Assembly: GCF_003030345.1 (NCBI RefSeq)
Contig: NZ_CP028158.1
Span: 7,068,001-7,132,000, forward strand
DNA length: 64,000 bases
Source: Plantactinospora sp. BC1
GTDB taxonomy: Bacteria; Actinomycetota; Actinomycetes; Mycobacteriales; Micromonosporaceae
Reading direction: 5' to 3'
Below, piece by piece: positions 35,800 through 44,882 of this stretch. How positions within the stretch are numbered: the first letter of the stretch is position 1; every line of letters begins with the position of its first letter. The translations under genes were made by a program, and so were the position numbers. Under the pieces are notes generated by a model that saw only the letters and a program-made list of their open reading frames with translations, was not told the origin of the DNA and did no database searches.

Positions 35800-35883
35800 G
35801 CAGCCGTGCGTGGGAGGGGTGCCCGGGCTGGCGGTCCACGGCGCTCCACTCGCCCGCTTGCGTCGATACGCGACCATCCGGCT

Positions 35884-36573
35884 GTGGCTGACGGAGACGC
35901 GACACCACCAACGGAGCCGACGCCGGACGAGTCGGCTGCCCCCGAACGGCAGAGGTCGAGCGAGGCCGGGGGCTTCTTCGCCAGGCACCAAGGGATGATC
36001 AACCTGGTGATGGTCGTCGTCACGACCATCGTCACGAGCTGGGGTTTCTACTATGCCCGCAAGGCTTACCTGACGGCGGAGAGGCAGGAGCAGTACCGGG
36101 ATCCCTCCAGCGTCGCGATCTGGACCGTGCCGAAGGGAAGCGCCCTCAACCCGTACGACGGAGACGCGATCCAGATCCAGAACATGTCGACCGCCGTGGC
36201 GGACTCGGTGTATCTCCTGAACTGGACGAATCAACGCCAGCTGAAGTGGGTGGTGAAGGACGGCCGGGCCACCGTCGACTCGTACGGCGGGTGGAACCTC
36301 GCCGACATCGGCCCCTGTACCAGCATCATGATGCGGCACCCTGACCCGGAGAACGACGCGATCGGGCTGCTCTTCGTCCAGCAGGGCCGCACCTGGCTGG
36401 TCGTCGTCGGCCAGCCGCCGCAGCCCCTCGGCGACCGGGGATACGTGGTGAACAACAAGATGACGTCCGTGAGCTTTCCGGTCACCATCACCTTCTGGAA
36501 CGGAAGCGGCGTTGCCCCCACCCCCTCGCCTACCCCGCCCATCGAGGGCCACTGGCGCGATTCCGCCTGCTGA
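35884..36573 (+). CDS. Hypothetical membrane-anchored protein
   Basis: 229 residues from GTG 35884; the open frame reaches 35806, but those extra codons are Arg-rich. After a Pro/Glu N-terminus, one membrane helix (about 37-58, INLVMVVVTTIVTSWGFYYAR) leads to a beta-rich domain (SSVAIWTVPKG, IQIQNMSTAVADSVYLLNWTN, WVVKDGRATVDS, SFPVTITFWNG). The last 15 residues are Pro-rich. I do not recognise the family. It may be a sensor or part of a small envelope unit with the preceding membrane gene. Confidence 0.55.
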   Translation: MADGDATPPTEPTPDESAAPERQRSSEAGGFFARHQGMINLVMVVVTTIVTSWGFYYARKAYLTAERQEQYRDPSSVAIWTVPKGSALNPYDGDAIQIQNMSTAVADSVYLLNWTNQRQLKWVVKDGRATVDSYGGWNLADIGPCTSIMMRHPDPENDAIGLLFVQQGRTWLVVVGQPPQPLGDRGYVVNNKMTSVSFPVTITFWNGSGVAPTPSPTPPIEGHWRDSAC

Positions 36574-36639
36574 AGCAGCCCCGATGGCGGGATCCGGCCC
36601 GGAACATCATCCAGATAGACGGATCTTGCCTCGTCGGTG

Positions 36640-37353
36640 CTAGATCGCCAGGCAGATCTCCGTGCGCAGGGCCGGGGCGCCGTCGACCGGGGCCGGGTCC
36701 TCGGCCGTCGGCGCCACGCCGCCCGCGGCGACCCGGTCGAGGGTACGCAGCCCGAGCGGCCGGACACTGCCGAAGATCGTGTAGTTCGGTCGCAGCGCCG
36801 AGTCGGCAAAGACCAGGAAGAACTGGCTGCCGTTGGTGTCCGGACCGGCGTTGGCCATCGCCAGCACCCCACGGGCGTAGACCTTCCGCTCGCCGGTCGG
36901 GTCGGTGGGCGCGGGCGGCAGGTCCGTCGGCAGTTCGTCCCTGTACCGGTATCCGGGGCCACCCGAGCCCGTGCCCGACGGGTCGCCGCACTGCAACACC
37001 TTCAGCGTCGGGTAGGTGGTGAGCCGGTGGCAGATGGTCCGGTTGTAGAACCTGTGCCGTACCAGGTGCAGGAAGCTCTGCACGGTGCACGGCGCCTGCG
37101 CGCGGTCGAGGGTCAGCGGGATGAGGCCGTGGTTGGTGATCAGGGTGGTCGTCACCGTGCCCCGGTCGGGCGTGTGCCGGGGATCGCGCGGCAGCGGCAC
37201 CGGTCGTGCCGCCGGTTCGTCCGGAGTCTCGGTGTACTGGCAGGGCCCCTTCGTCACCTCCGGCGAAGCGGCGGCGGCATGTGCCGGAGCGGCGCCAGCG
37301 CCGAGCAGCAGGCCGGCAGTGAGCACCGTGACAGCGATCCGGTGTGGCACCAC
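36640..37353 (-). CDS. Secreted cyclophilin-type peptidyl-prolyl isomerase
   Basis: 237 residues. A signal peptide (about 1-26, HRIAVTVLTAGLLLGAGAAPAHA) is followed by a cyclophilin domain: TTTLITNHGLIPLTLDRAQAPCTVQSFLHLVRHRFYN, TICHRLT, and GVLAMANAGPDTNGSQFFLVF. It should catalyse cis-trans isomerisation of prolyl bonds outside the membrane, probably aiding exported-protein folding. GTG 37353 is preferred: GGAGG lies five bases upstream, whereas ATG 37365 puts that GGAGG inside the gene. It ends in a leftward run and has no partner gene. Confidence 0.88.
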   Translation of the reverse strand: MVPHRIAVTVLTAGLLLGAGAAPAHAAAASPEVTKGPCQYTETPDEPAARPVPLPRDPRHTPDRGTVTTTLITNHGLIPLTLDRAQAPCTVQSFLHLVRHRFYNRTICHRLTTYPTLKVLQCGDPSGTGSGGPGYRYRDELPTDLPPAPTDPTGERKVYARGVLAMANAGPDTNGSQFFLVFADSALRPNYTIFGSVRPLGLRTLDRVAAGGVAPTAEDPAPVDGAPALRTEICLAI

Positions 37354-37365
37354 GTTGTCCTCCAT

Positions 37366-37885
37366 CGACCGGTAGGAGTCTTCCCCACACGGTCTAACGA
37401 ACATCGATGTACTCGTCAAGCGCGCAGAAAGTCACGTGATGCTCCAGGCTTGCTCACACCGCTCCTCGGCGACCACTTGAGAGATCTCGCAACAAGTGAT
37501 GACTCTCTAACTGTACGTAAAGATGATCTTCCGAGACGTTGCCCCGGCTGCTGCTACAGATCTCGAAGTCGCGCGAGCGGCCCTTGTCGTGTCAACAGGT
37601 CGACAGTAGGTCAGCCTCGCCACGTCTCCGACGCTAAGGTGTAGCGCTCGCTGCTGCACAGAGCGACAGCCACCTGCCCGACACCTAGAGCAAACCACAG
37701 CACCCAGAACTGCATATCCGCCACCATCGGTGCCCGGTTCTCCGGTGCGGGCCGGACGCGGAGCGCACCTCGGAGGCCAGAACCTCTCCGGGACGCACGC
37801 CGCAGCATCCCTCCCATGGAAACAACGCTACCGACAGCAGATGTCGCCCAGAACGGGCGCTGACGGATGAGGTGACAGCCTACCG
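37366..37885. other. Spacer between cyclophilin and GmrSD-like genes, less GC-rich
   Basis: The spacer is visibly richer in A/T than its surroundings. It contains one possible small membrane-protein frame (37611-37727, minus strand) and no tRNA or repeat of the tRNA end at 40500 that I can find by eye. Confidence 0.4.
37611..37727 (-). CDS. Possible 38-residue membrane peptide
   Basis: From ATG 37727 the frame encodes MVADMQFWVLWFALGVGQ and then VAVALCSSERYTLASE, one clear hydrophobic helix with a short polar tail. The open frame extends upstream to 37817 with an Arg-rich stretch. Ribosome-binding signals are weak. It lies beside a restriction gene, but there is no evidence of partnership. 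Confidence 0.25.
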   Translation of the reverse strand: MVADMQFWVLWFALGVGQVAVALCSSERYTLASETWRG

Positions 37886-40411
37886 ATGGTCGCTGCGGCC
37901 GAAACTACCCTGCAAGGCTTGCTGGAAGGCGCAAAGCAGTATCAGGTACCGCTGTATCAGCGCACTTATTCATGGATGGAGCACCAACTGGAGCGGCTCT
38001 GGCACGACCTTGTCCGGCTTTCCGACGACCGGCTTGAGAACCCTAAAGCGACCCACTTCATCGGATCCCTGGTGCTGGCGCCGAGTCCTGACAACGGTCC
38101 GGCTGGCGTACAGAACTTCCTGGTGGTGGACGGTCAGCAACGGTTGACCACCCTTTCACTACTGCTCTGCGCGATCCGCGACCATCGGATGGCCGTCGAC
38201 GGTGCCGAACACCGCGACCGGCTCAATGATCAGTATCTGATCAACCGGTACAACCCGAACCGACGGTTGAAGCTCGTACCGACCCAGGCCGACCTGGACG
38301 CCTACGTAGCCTGCCTCGACTCCTCGGCACAGGCGGGCCAGGGCCCGGTCGGAGCAGCGTACGAGTTCTTCCGCGACAGGCTGGCCGAGCCGGAGAACGC
38401 AGCGCAAATCGAGCGCCTCGAGGAGGCGGTGATCTTCGGACTTGGGTTGGTCTCCGTAACCGCACAGGCCGGCGACAATGTTTATCGGATCTTCGAGTCA
38501 TTGAACAATACTGGGCTCAAACTGACCCAGGCGGACCTGCTACGCAACTACCTGTTCATGCGACTGCCGACCCGTAGCCAAACCGTCTACAATGCACACT
38601 GGCTGCCGCTACAGGAACAGCTCAGCTCTGCCGAACTAGAGACCTTGTTCTGGTTAGACCTGGTCCACCGGGAGCCACGGGTCACTCAGGGCGACACGTA
38701 CGTACGCCAGCAAGCCTGGCTCGATCGGTTTGCTACCGAAGACGAGATCGAGGCCGAGGTGCGCCGCTTTGCTCGACTCGGTGCTCTGTTGCGGCTCATC
38801 CTGCAGCCGGATGAGGAGAAGGACCCGGACGTACGTTACCGGCTCGCGCGCTTGAACTCCTGGGGAACCACCACGGTTTACCCAGTGCTGCTACACCTAC
38901 TCGATCGCCGCAGCCTCGGCACCGCGACCGATGGACAGGTCGCCAGAGCACTCCACTACCTGGAAAGCTTCCTCGTCCGACGTCTGCTGATCGGCCGGGC
39001 TACCGCCAACATCAACCGCAACCTGATGTCGATCGTCACGGAGATGGACAAGCATCTGCCGGTCGACCAGGCGGTGCACGCCTACCTGTCGGCTGGGCGC
39101 AAGTACTACGCCACCGACAACGACGTCCGACATGCCGTCCGATCGCTGCCCTTCTACACCAATGGGCGGGCAGCCCAGCGATCCCTGGTGCTGCGCTGGC
39201 TCGAAGAGTCGTACGGCAGCAAGGAACCGGTCTCGGCTGGCAAACTGACCATCGAGCACGTTCTTCCGCAAAGCCTCAATCCCGAATGGCGGCAGATGCT
39301 CGCCACCGACCTCGAACCATCCGAGGATGTCGCCGAGGTCCACGCCTCACTGGTGCACACTCTAGGAAATCTGACTCTGACCGGTTACAACACCGAACTG
39401 GGCAACAGCCCATTCGCAGTCAAGAAGGTGCAGTTAACCAAGAGCGGCGTGCAGCTCACGCAGGATATCGTGGCGTGTGAACGCTGGGGTCGGCCGCAGA
39501 TTCACGCCCGCGCGGACGCGCTCGCCGAACGCATCATCAAGTACTGGCCAGGGCCGACCTCCGTGGCAACCGATCAGAACGAGGTGCGCTGGGATCTGAT
39601 GACACAGGCACTCGCCGCGCTGCCGGCCGGCTCCTGGACGACATACGGCGATCTGGCCGCCCTGATCGGCACGGCTCCGCAGCCTGTCGGCAATCGCCTG
39701 CGGGCCGTGCCGCTTCCCAACGCTCACCGGGTGTTGCAGGCCGAGGGCACCGTCTCAGAAGGTTTTCAATGGCCCGACGGCCGCACCGACGACCCGATCG
39801 CGGTACTGACCGCCGAAGGCGTCAAGTTCGACGAACGTGAGAAGGCCGACCCGTCTCAGCGGATCGACCTCGAGGAGCTGGCACAGCTGACCGGTGTGGC
39901 GCCGGACGAGCTTCCGAAACGGACTCCCAGGCAGCGGCCGGGCGAGGGACAGTCCCTGGCTGAACAGTTCGTCGAGCAGCTCAACGTGTTGCAGAACAGT
40001 CGGGCTGCCGCGGCTACGCTGGTGTTGCTGGATCGGTGGACCGAGTTGGGCGGCACTCTCTTGTATGGGGGCGGCGCGGAGACTTCCTGTTTCCTCATGG
40101 CCCGAGAGCGGGGTCATCGCGACGGTGACATCTGGCCCGCGACCATCTACCCGAGTGGCAGGTTTGAGGTCGTCTTCCAACATCTGAGCATCCGTACCCC
40201 TTTCGATGACACCGCGCTGCGGGAACAATTGCGACAGCGGCTCAACCAGCTGCCAGGAGTCGCCATCGCAACCGCGAAGCTGACCCTGCGACCAGCCTTT
40301 CCGTTGACCGTTCTCACCGACCGCGAGGCCCTCGAAGCATTGGTCGAGCACCTGGGTTGGTTCTACGAGCAGGCACATCGAGCCGACGAGAACGAGGTCA
40401 TCACGGTCTAG
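37886..40411 (+). CDS. Single-polypeptide GmrSD-type restriction protein fused to an alkyltransferase-like domain
   Basis: 841 residues. N-terminal DUF262 (GmrS-like): YQRTYSW (24-30), DGQQRLTTL (82-90) and SLNNTGLKLTQADLLRNY, the nucleotide-dependent part. DUF1524 (GmrD-like) nuclease: IEHVLPQSLNPEW with His458, then LGNLTLTGYN near 493-502. A further domain (about 574-655: ALPAGSWTTYGDLAALIG ... NAHRVLQAEG) matches the O6-alkylguanine transferase helix-turn-helix region, with the active Cys replaced by Ala, as in alkyltransferase-like proteins. A C-terminal alpha/beta domain (about 685-835) is unrecognised. It should be a type IV, modification-dependent enzyme used against phage. TTA codons at 38654 and 39434 and lower GC suggest transfer. 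Confidence 0.85.
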   Translation: MVAAAETTLQGLLEGAKQYQVPLYQRTYSWMEHQLERLWHDLVRLSDDRLENPKATHFIGSLVLAPSPDNGPAGVQNFLVVDGQQRLTTLSLLLCAIRDHRMAVDGAEHRDRLNDQYLINRYNPNRRLKLVPTQADLDAYVACLDSSAQAGQGPVGAAYEFFRDRLAEPENAAQIERLEEAVIFGLGLVSVTAQAGDNVYRIFESLNNTGLKLTQADLLRNYLFMRLPTRSQTVYNAHWLPLQEQLSSAELETLFWLDLVHREPRVTQGDTYVRQQAWLDRFATEDEIEAEVRRFARLGALLRLILQPDEEKDPDVRYRLARLNSWGTTTVYPVLLHLLDRRSLGTATDGQVARALHYLESFLVRRLLIGRATANINRNLMSIVTEMDKHLPVDQAVHAYLSAGRKYYATDNDVRHAVRSLPFYTNGRAAQRSLVLRWLEESYGSKEPVSAGKLTIEHVLPQSLNPEWRQMLATDLEPSEDVAEVHASLVHTLGNLTLTGYNTELGNSPFAVKKVQLTKSGVQLTQDIVACERWGRPQIHARADALAERIIKYWPGPTSVATDQNEVRWDLMTQALAALPAGSWTTYGDLAALIGTAPQPVGNRLRAVPLPNAHRVLQAEGTVSEGFQWPDGRTDDPIAVLTAEGVKFDEREKADPSQRIDLEELAQLTGVAPDELPKRTPRQRPGEGQSLAEQFVEQLNVLQNSRAAAATLVLLDRWTELGGTLLYGGGAETSCFLMARERGHRDGDIWPATIYPSGRFEVVFQHLSIRTPFDDTALREQLRQRLNQLPGVAIATAKLTLRPAFPLTVLTDREALEALVEHLGWFYEQAHRADENEVITV

Positions 40412-40437
40412 TCCTCGCAGGCACAACCCGGTCCATT

Positions 40438-40480
40438 CGCCGGGCGTGCAGACGCGGCGCTCGCGGCTACACGCCCGGCG
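40438..40480 (+). terminator. Terminator after the restriction gene
   Basis: CGCCGGGCGTG (40438-40448) and CACGCCCGGCG (40470-40480) form an 11-bp perfect stem with a 21-base loop, ending 20 bases before the tRNA 3' end. Confidence 0.55.
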
Positions 40481-40499
40481 GCTGGCCATAGGGTGTGAG

Positions 40500-40573
40500 T
40501 GGGGCGGGCGGGACTCGAACCCGCGACCGAGGGATTATGAGTCCCCTGCTCTAACCTGCTGAGCTACCGCCCC
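40500..40573 (-). tRNA. tRNA, anticodon CAT (Met or lysidine-type Ile2)
   Basis: The reverse strand gives a full cloverleaf: acceptor GGGGCGG paired with CCGCCCC, D-arm AGCTCAGCAGGTTAGAGC, anticodon loop CTCATAA, and T-arm GCGGGTTCGAGTCCCGC. The discriminator is A and no CCA is encoded. The anticodon-stem and flanking sequence resemble the E. coli tRNA-Ile2 more than elongator Met, but I cannot settle it. The 3' end faces the restriction gene. Confidence 0.9.
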
Positions 40574-40787
40574 GCAACGGGCGCCGGGATAGTAACCCGG
40601 CACGGCGTCGACCGGCCACCGACATGCGGCGCCCACCAGTGAAGATCGAGTCAGCCCTCTCCGGCCCACCGGATCGCTCGCCGGTTCGGCACCGCCCCGA
40701 CGGTTCCGGCACGGCGAGGATACCAATCGGGATCGACATCGCGGCGACGCCGAGCGGGCGGCCGGGTCCGCGCCCGGCAGGGGGAGG

Positions 40788-42146
40788 TCAACCGCGCAGG
40801 TACCCGTTGATAGCGCCGGCCGCCCGCCAGCCGCTGGCCAGGGCACCCTGCACGGAGGGGCTCGCCCGGTGGTCCCCGGCCACGAAGATCCCCTCCCCCA
40901 GCGCCACCGGCTTGCGCAGCCGCCCCTGCGGTGCCGGCGCGGCGGGCAGCGCCTCCGGCACCGGGACCGTGGTCAGGTGCTCCCAGTCGTCGACCGGGCG
41001 GCCGTAGAGCCGGGCCAGCTCGGCCCGGACCACCGGCTCGGGCGGCACCATCGGCCCGGCCACCGAGGTCGCCACCAGGTGCCGCCCGGCCGGGGCGTAC
41101 GTCGGCGCGGCGTGGCTGACCACCACCGTGTTGGCGATCAGTTCCCGCCGGTCCCCGTCGAGCAGCAGGATCGGCTCGGCCAGCGGCGGCTCGGCCGTGG
41201 AGTGGTAGTAGGTGGTCAGGCTCTGCATGCGGATCCGGCGCAGCGGCGGCAGCAGGGCGGTCGCGGTGCCCGGGTCGGTGGCGACGAGTACGGCCCGGCA
41301 GCGGACCGCCCCGGCCGAGGTGCGGACCAGTCCGGGCCGCAGCGACGTGGCGGAGACGCCGAGCGCGATCAGCGACTCCGGCAGCGGGGTGGCGACCGCC
41401 TCGGGCAGTGCCGCGATCCCGCCGGCCGGCAGCCCGATCCGGCCCCGGGCGAACGACCGGACGATCATCGCGAAGACGTGGCTGGAGGTGTGCAGCTCCC
41501 GCTCGCCGAAGACTCCGGAGAGGAACGGCCGGAGGAGTTCCTCGACGATCCGGTCGGAGAGCCCGGCCCGGCGCAGCGCCGTCTCGGTGCTGGTCTCCGG
41601 GGCCGCGAGCAGCCGGTCCACCGGAAGGCTCGCACAGCGGGCCGCCAGCGCCGCCAGCCGGAGCCGGTCCGTGGCCCGTCCGACGCTACTGATCCGGCGT
41701 ACGTCCGCGAGCCGCCCGCCGACGACCCGGTCGACATCGTCGCCCGCCGGTACGTTTCCGAGCCGCCCGAGCCCGGCCGCGTCGGCGAGGCCGGTCAGCA
41801 CCGTACGGGCCGCGCCGAACGGGTCCCGCAGCGGGTGGACCATCCGGTGCAGGGTCTCGCCCCGGCGCACCAGTACGCCCTGGGTGAAGTAGCCGAGTCC
41901 CAGCGAGGTCAGGTCCACCAGCGCCGAGAGCCGCGGGTACCCGGTGTTCACCACCTGGAAGCCGCGATCGATCAGGTAGCCGTCCACCGCCTCCGTGCCG
42001 ACCCGGCCGCCGAGCCGCTCGGCGGCCTCGACCAGCAGCCACGGCGTACCGGCCCGGTGCAGTCGACGGGCGGCGGCGAGCCCGGCCAATCCGCCACCGA
42101 CGATCACCACGTCGGTCTGTGCCGGCAGTTCGGTCACGCCGCTCAC
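40788..42146 (-). CDS. FAD-dependent oxidoreductase (phytoene-desaturase/amine-oxidase type)
   Basis: 452 residues. The FAD-binding Rossmann motif VVIVGGGLAGLAAARRL is at the N-terminus (GGGLAG 17-22), then LVEAAERLGGRVGTE; the C-terminal FAD segment is GEGIFVAGDHRASPSVQGALASGWRAAGAI. The middle resembles carotenoid-desaturase-like and protoporphyrinogen-oxidase-like enzymes. GTG 42146 is chosen: GGAGG precedes it and the GTGA overlap with the MMPL stop implies coupling. The substrate is unknown; a lipid or isoprenoid is plausible from the partner gene. Confidence 0.88.
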   Translation of the reverse strand: MSGVTELPAQTDVVIVGGGLAGLAAARRLHRAGTPWLLVEAAERLGGRVGTEAVDGYLIDRGFQVVNTGYPRLSALVDLTSLGLGYFTQGVLVRRGETLHRMVHPLRDPFGAARTVLTGLADAAGLGRLGNVPAGDDVDRVVGGRLADVRRISSVGRATDRLRLAALAARCASLPVDRLLAAPETSTETALRRAGLSDRIVEELLRPFLSGVFGERELHTSSHVFAMIVRSFARGRIGLPAGGIAALPEAVATPLPESLIALGVSATSLRPGLVRTSAGAVRCRAVLVATDPGTATALLPPLRRIRMQSLTTYYHSTAEPPLAEPILLLDGDRRELIANTVVVSHAAPTYAPAGRHLVATSVAGPMVPPEPVVRAELARLYGRPVDDWEHLTTVPVPEALPAAPAPQGRLRKPVALGEGIFVAGDHRASPSVQGALASGWRAAGAINGYLRG

Positions 42147-44374
42147 CGCGCCTCCGGCTGGGTATCCGGCTGGGTATCCGGATGGCCGCGGATCCGGGAC
42201 AGCTTGGACGGCCACCAGACCGCCGGCCCGATGTCGTAGGTGAGCGCCGGCACCAGCAGCGAGCGTACGACGATGGTGTCCAGCAGGACGCCGAGCGCGA
42301 CCGCCAACCCCAGCTCGATCAGGATCACCAGTGGCAGTACCGCCAGTGCCGAGAAGGTCGCCGCCAGCACGAACCCGGCCGAGGTGATCACCCCGCCGGT
42401 CACCACCAGCCCGCGCAGCACCCCGGACCGGGTGCCCCGGTGCACCGACTCCTCCCGGACCCGGCTCATCAGGAAGATGTTGTAGTCGATGCCGAGCGCG
42501 ACCAGGAAGACGAACGCGAAGAGCGGAAACGACGCGTCGACGCCGGGGAAGCCGAAGGCGTACCGGAAGAGGAACGCGCAGAGCCCGAGGGTGGCCAGGA
42601 ACGACAGCACCACGGTGAGGATCAGCAGGATCGGCGCGAGCAGGGCCCGGAGCAGCAGGGCCAGGATCACCGCGATCACCCCGAGTACCGAGGGGATGAT
42701 CACGTTCCGGTCCCGGGTGTTGGCGTCGGCGGTGTCCACGCCGATCGCGGCGGAGCCGCCGACCACCGCATCCGCGTCCGGCACCCCGTGTACGGCGACG
42801 CGCAGCTCGCGTACCGTCTGCTCCGCCTCGGCGCTGTCGGCCGGCGCCGTCAGGGTGGCCTGGAGCTGGACGCGGCCGTCCACCACCTTCGGCGGCCCAC
42901 CGGAGGCACCCGGCCCATCGGAGGGACCCGGCCCGGCGGGGGGACCCGGCCCGGCGGGGGTCCCCGGGGCACCGGAGGCACCCGGGGCACCCGGGGCGGC
43001 TTCCGAACCGGTCGCGTTCGGGTCGCCGGCCGGGACGGCTCGGATCTCGGCCACCCCCGGTACGGTGCGGGCCGCCGCGGCCACCCGGTCGGCCGCGCCG
43101 ACCAGCGGGAAGATGGTCACCGGACTGCCCAGCCCACCCGGGTAGTGCCGGTCGATCACCTCCTGGGCGAGGACCGAGTCGGTCTTGTTGGTGAACAGTT
43201 CGGACTGGCTGAGCCGGGTGGCACCGAGCTGGGTCAGGCCGAAGCCGAGCGCGATCAGGGCCAGGGTGGTCACCACCCAGACGAGCCGGGACCGGCGGGC
43301 GACGAAGTGCGCGACCGGTTTCCACAGCCGGCCGACGGTCGCGGCGTGCGCGACGTACGGCGACCGGGGCCAGAACGCCCACCGCCCGCCGAGCAGCAGC
43401 AGCGCGGGCAGGAAGGTCAGCATCACCACCAGGGTGGCGCCGATGCCGACCGCCGCGACCGGCCCCATGGCCTGGTTGGAGCTGAGGCTGGAGAGCAGCA
43501 GGCAGAGCAGCCCGGCGATGACGGTGCCGCCGGAGGCGAAGATGGCCGGTGCGGCGCCCCGCCAGGCGGCGAGGATCGCGGTGGCGGTGTCGTGGTGCCG
43601 GCACAACTCCTCGCGGTAGCGGGCGATCAGCAGCAGGGCGTAGTCGGTGCCGGCCCCGAAGACCAGCACGGTGAGGATGCCCTGGGCCTGCCCGTTCAGC
43701 GTGATCACGTCGTTCTTGGCCAGGAAGTAGACCGCCAGGGCGGCGAGCGCGTACGACAGGCCGGCGGCGATCAGCGGGACGATCCAGAGCACCGGGCTGC
43801 GGTAGACCACCAGCAGGATGACGAACACCACCCCGAGGGTGACCAGCAGCAGCGGCCCGTCGATCGAGGAGAAGACCTCGATCAGGTCGCCGAGCATTCC
43901 GGCCGGGCCACCGACCACGACGACCTGGCCGGGCTCGGCGCCGTGCCCGGCGATCCGGCGCAGTTCGCCGACCACCTCGCGGGTCCGGTCGTCCTCGGCG
44001 TTGTCGATCGGCACGATCACCTGGAGCGCCTTGCCGTCGGCGCTCGGTATCGGCGGCGGCAGTGGCGCCACCACCCCCGGTACGGTGGCGAACCTGGCCA
44101 GGTCGGCGCCGACCCGCTGCCGGTCGGCCTCGGTGACACCACTGTCCCGGGCGTAGACCACCAGCGCCGGAATGGTCGGCCGCTCGACGAATCCGGCGGC
44201 GAGCCGTTCGCCCCGGGTCGCCTCGGCGTCCTCGGGCAGGAACGCGGCGTTGTCGTTGGTGGCGACCTCGCTGAGCCTGCCCGGGTACGGCGTCGACAGC
44301 GCACCCACCGCCAGCCAGCCGACCGCGAGCAGGGCGGCGAGCAGCAGGGCGGCCCGGCGCCGCGATCCAGCCAT
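42143..44374 (-). CDS. MMPL-family (RND-type) lipid transporter
   Basis: 743 residues, two repeats of six membrane helices with large outside loops. Signature elements are GAGTDYALLLIARYREEL in the first half and LGIDYNIFLMSRVREE in the second, as in MMPL/RND proteins driven by proton flow. The second outside loop has a Gly/Pro/Ser insert (about 450-490). MMPL proteins of actinobacteria move lipids across the membrane. ATG 44374 starts the protein; the frame continues upstream through the tRNA-Asn gene and is not coding there. It precedes the FAD oxidoreductase in one transcript. Confidence 0.9.
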   Translation of the reverse strand: MAGSRRRAALLLAALLAVGWLAVGALSTPYPGRLSEVATNDNAAFLPEDAEATRGERLAAGFVERPTIPALVVYARDSGVTEADRQRVGADLARFATVPGVVAPLPPPIPSADGKALQVIVPIDNAEDDRTREVVGELRRIAGHGAEPGQVVVVGGPAGMLGDLIEVFSSIDGPLLLVTLGVVFVILLVVYRSPVLWIVPLIAAGLSYALAALAVYFLAKNDVITLNGQAQGILTVLVFGAGTDYALLLIARYREELCRHHDTATAILAAWRGAAPAIFASGGTVIAGLLCLLLSSLSSNQAMGPVAAVGIGATLVVMLTFLPALLLLGGRWAFWPRSPYVAHAATVGRLWKPVAHFVARRSRLVWVVTTLALIALGFGLTQLGATRLSQSELFTNKTDSVLAQEVIDRHYPGGLGSPVTIFPLVGAADRVAAAARTVPGVAEIRAVPAGDPNATGSEAAPGAPGASGAPGTPAGPGPPAGPGPSDGPGASGGPPKVVDGRVQLQATLTAPADSAEAEQTVRELRVAVHGVPDADAVVGGSAAIGVDTADANTRDRNVIIPSVLGVIAVILALLLRALLAPILLILTVVLSFLATLGLCAFLFRYAFGFPGVDASFPLFAFVFLVALGIDYNIFLMSRVREESVHRGTRSGVLRGLVVTGGVITSAGFVLAATFSALAVLPLVILIELGLAVALGVLLDTIVVRSLLVPALTYDIGPAVWWPSKLSRIRGHPDTQPDTQPEAR

Positions 44375-44550
44375 TTCCCACCCATCCGTCCCGTGCCACG
44401 TCCGCGCCGCCCGGCCGCCGCACCGCCGGTCCGGGCGCGGTGCGTCACGAGGAGCGACCGCCACCGTGGGCCGGCGGGTGCCGGAGGCCGGACGGACCCC
44501 AGATATGACGATGCCCGTCGGCGGGGCCGACGGGCGGGATGTTGGGAAAG

Positions 44551-44623
44551 CTCCCCCGTTTGGACTCGAACCAAAAACCTGCCGGTTAACAGCCGGCTGC
44601 TCTGCCAATTGAGCTACGGGGGA
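44551..44623 (-). tRNA. tRNA-Asn (anticodon GTT)
   Basis: The reverse strand gives acceptor TCCCCCG paired with CGGGGGA, D-arm AGCTCAATTGGCAGAGC, anticodon loop CTGTTAA with GTT, and T-arm TTTGGTTCGAGTCCAAA. The discriminator is G; CCA is not encoded. Confidence 0.95.
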
Positions 44624-44882
44624 TCGCATTGGCCGGCACTGGATCTCTCCGGTGCCGTGCGACGGGACAAGAGTACAGGACGGGCGGGGGTGTCGGGCTA
44701 CCGGGTTATCGCCGGAGGTGCGCTGGGCCAGTTATCTGGACAAAACGGCACGGGGGCCACAACCAGGCATGACATCGGTGGAGGATGGGTAGGGACCTGG
44801 GGACAGACGACGCAGGCGCGACACGGTCGCCCAACGGGAAGCCGGGGGCGCTGACCGCGTCAGAACACGGAGAGGAGCCGTC

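Noticed and set aside
40788-44423. A 1211-residue open frame spanning the FAD enzyme and much of the MMPL gene
   Set aside because: Only the part from 42146 down reads as an enzyme; the upstream part is Arg/Gly-rich antisense-like sequence in another frame of the MMPL gene.
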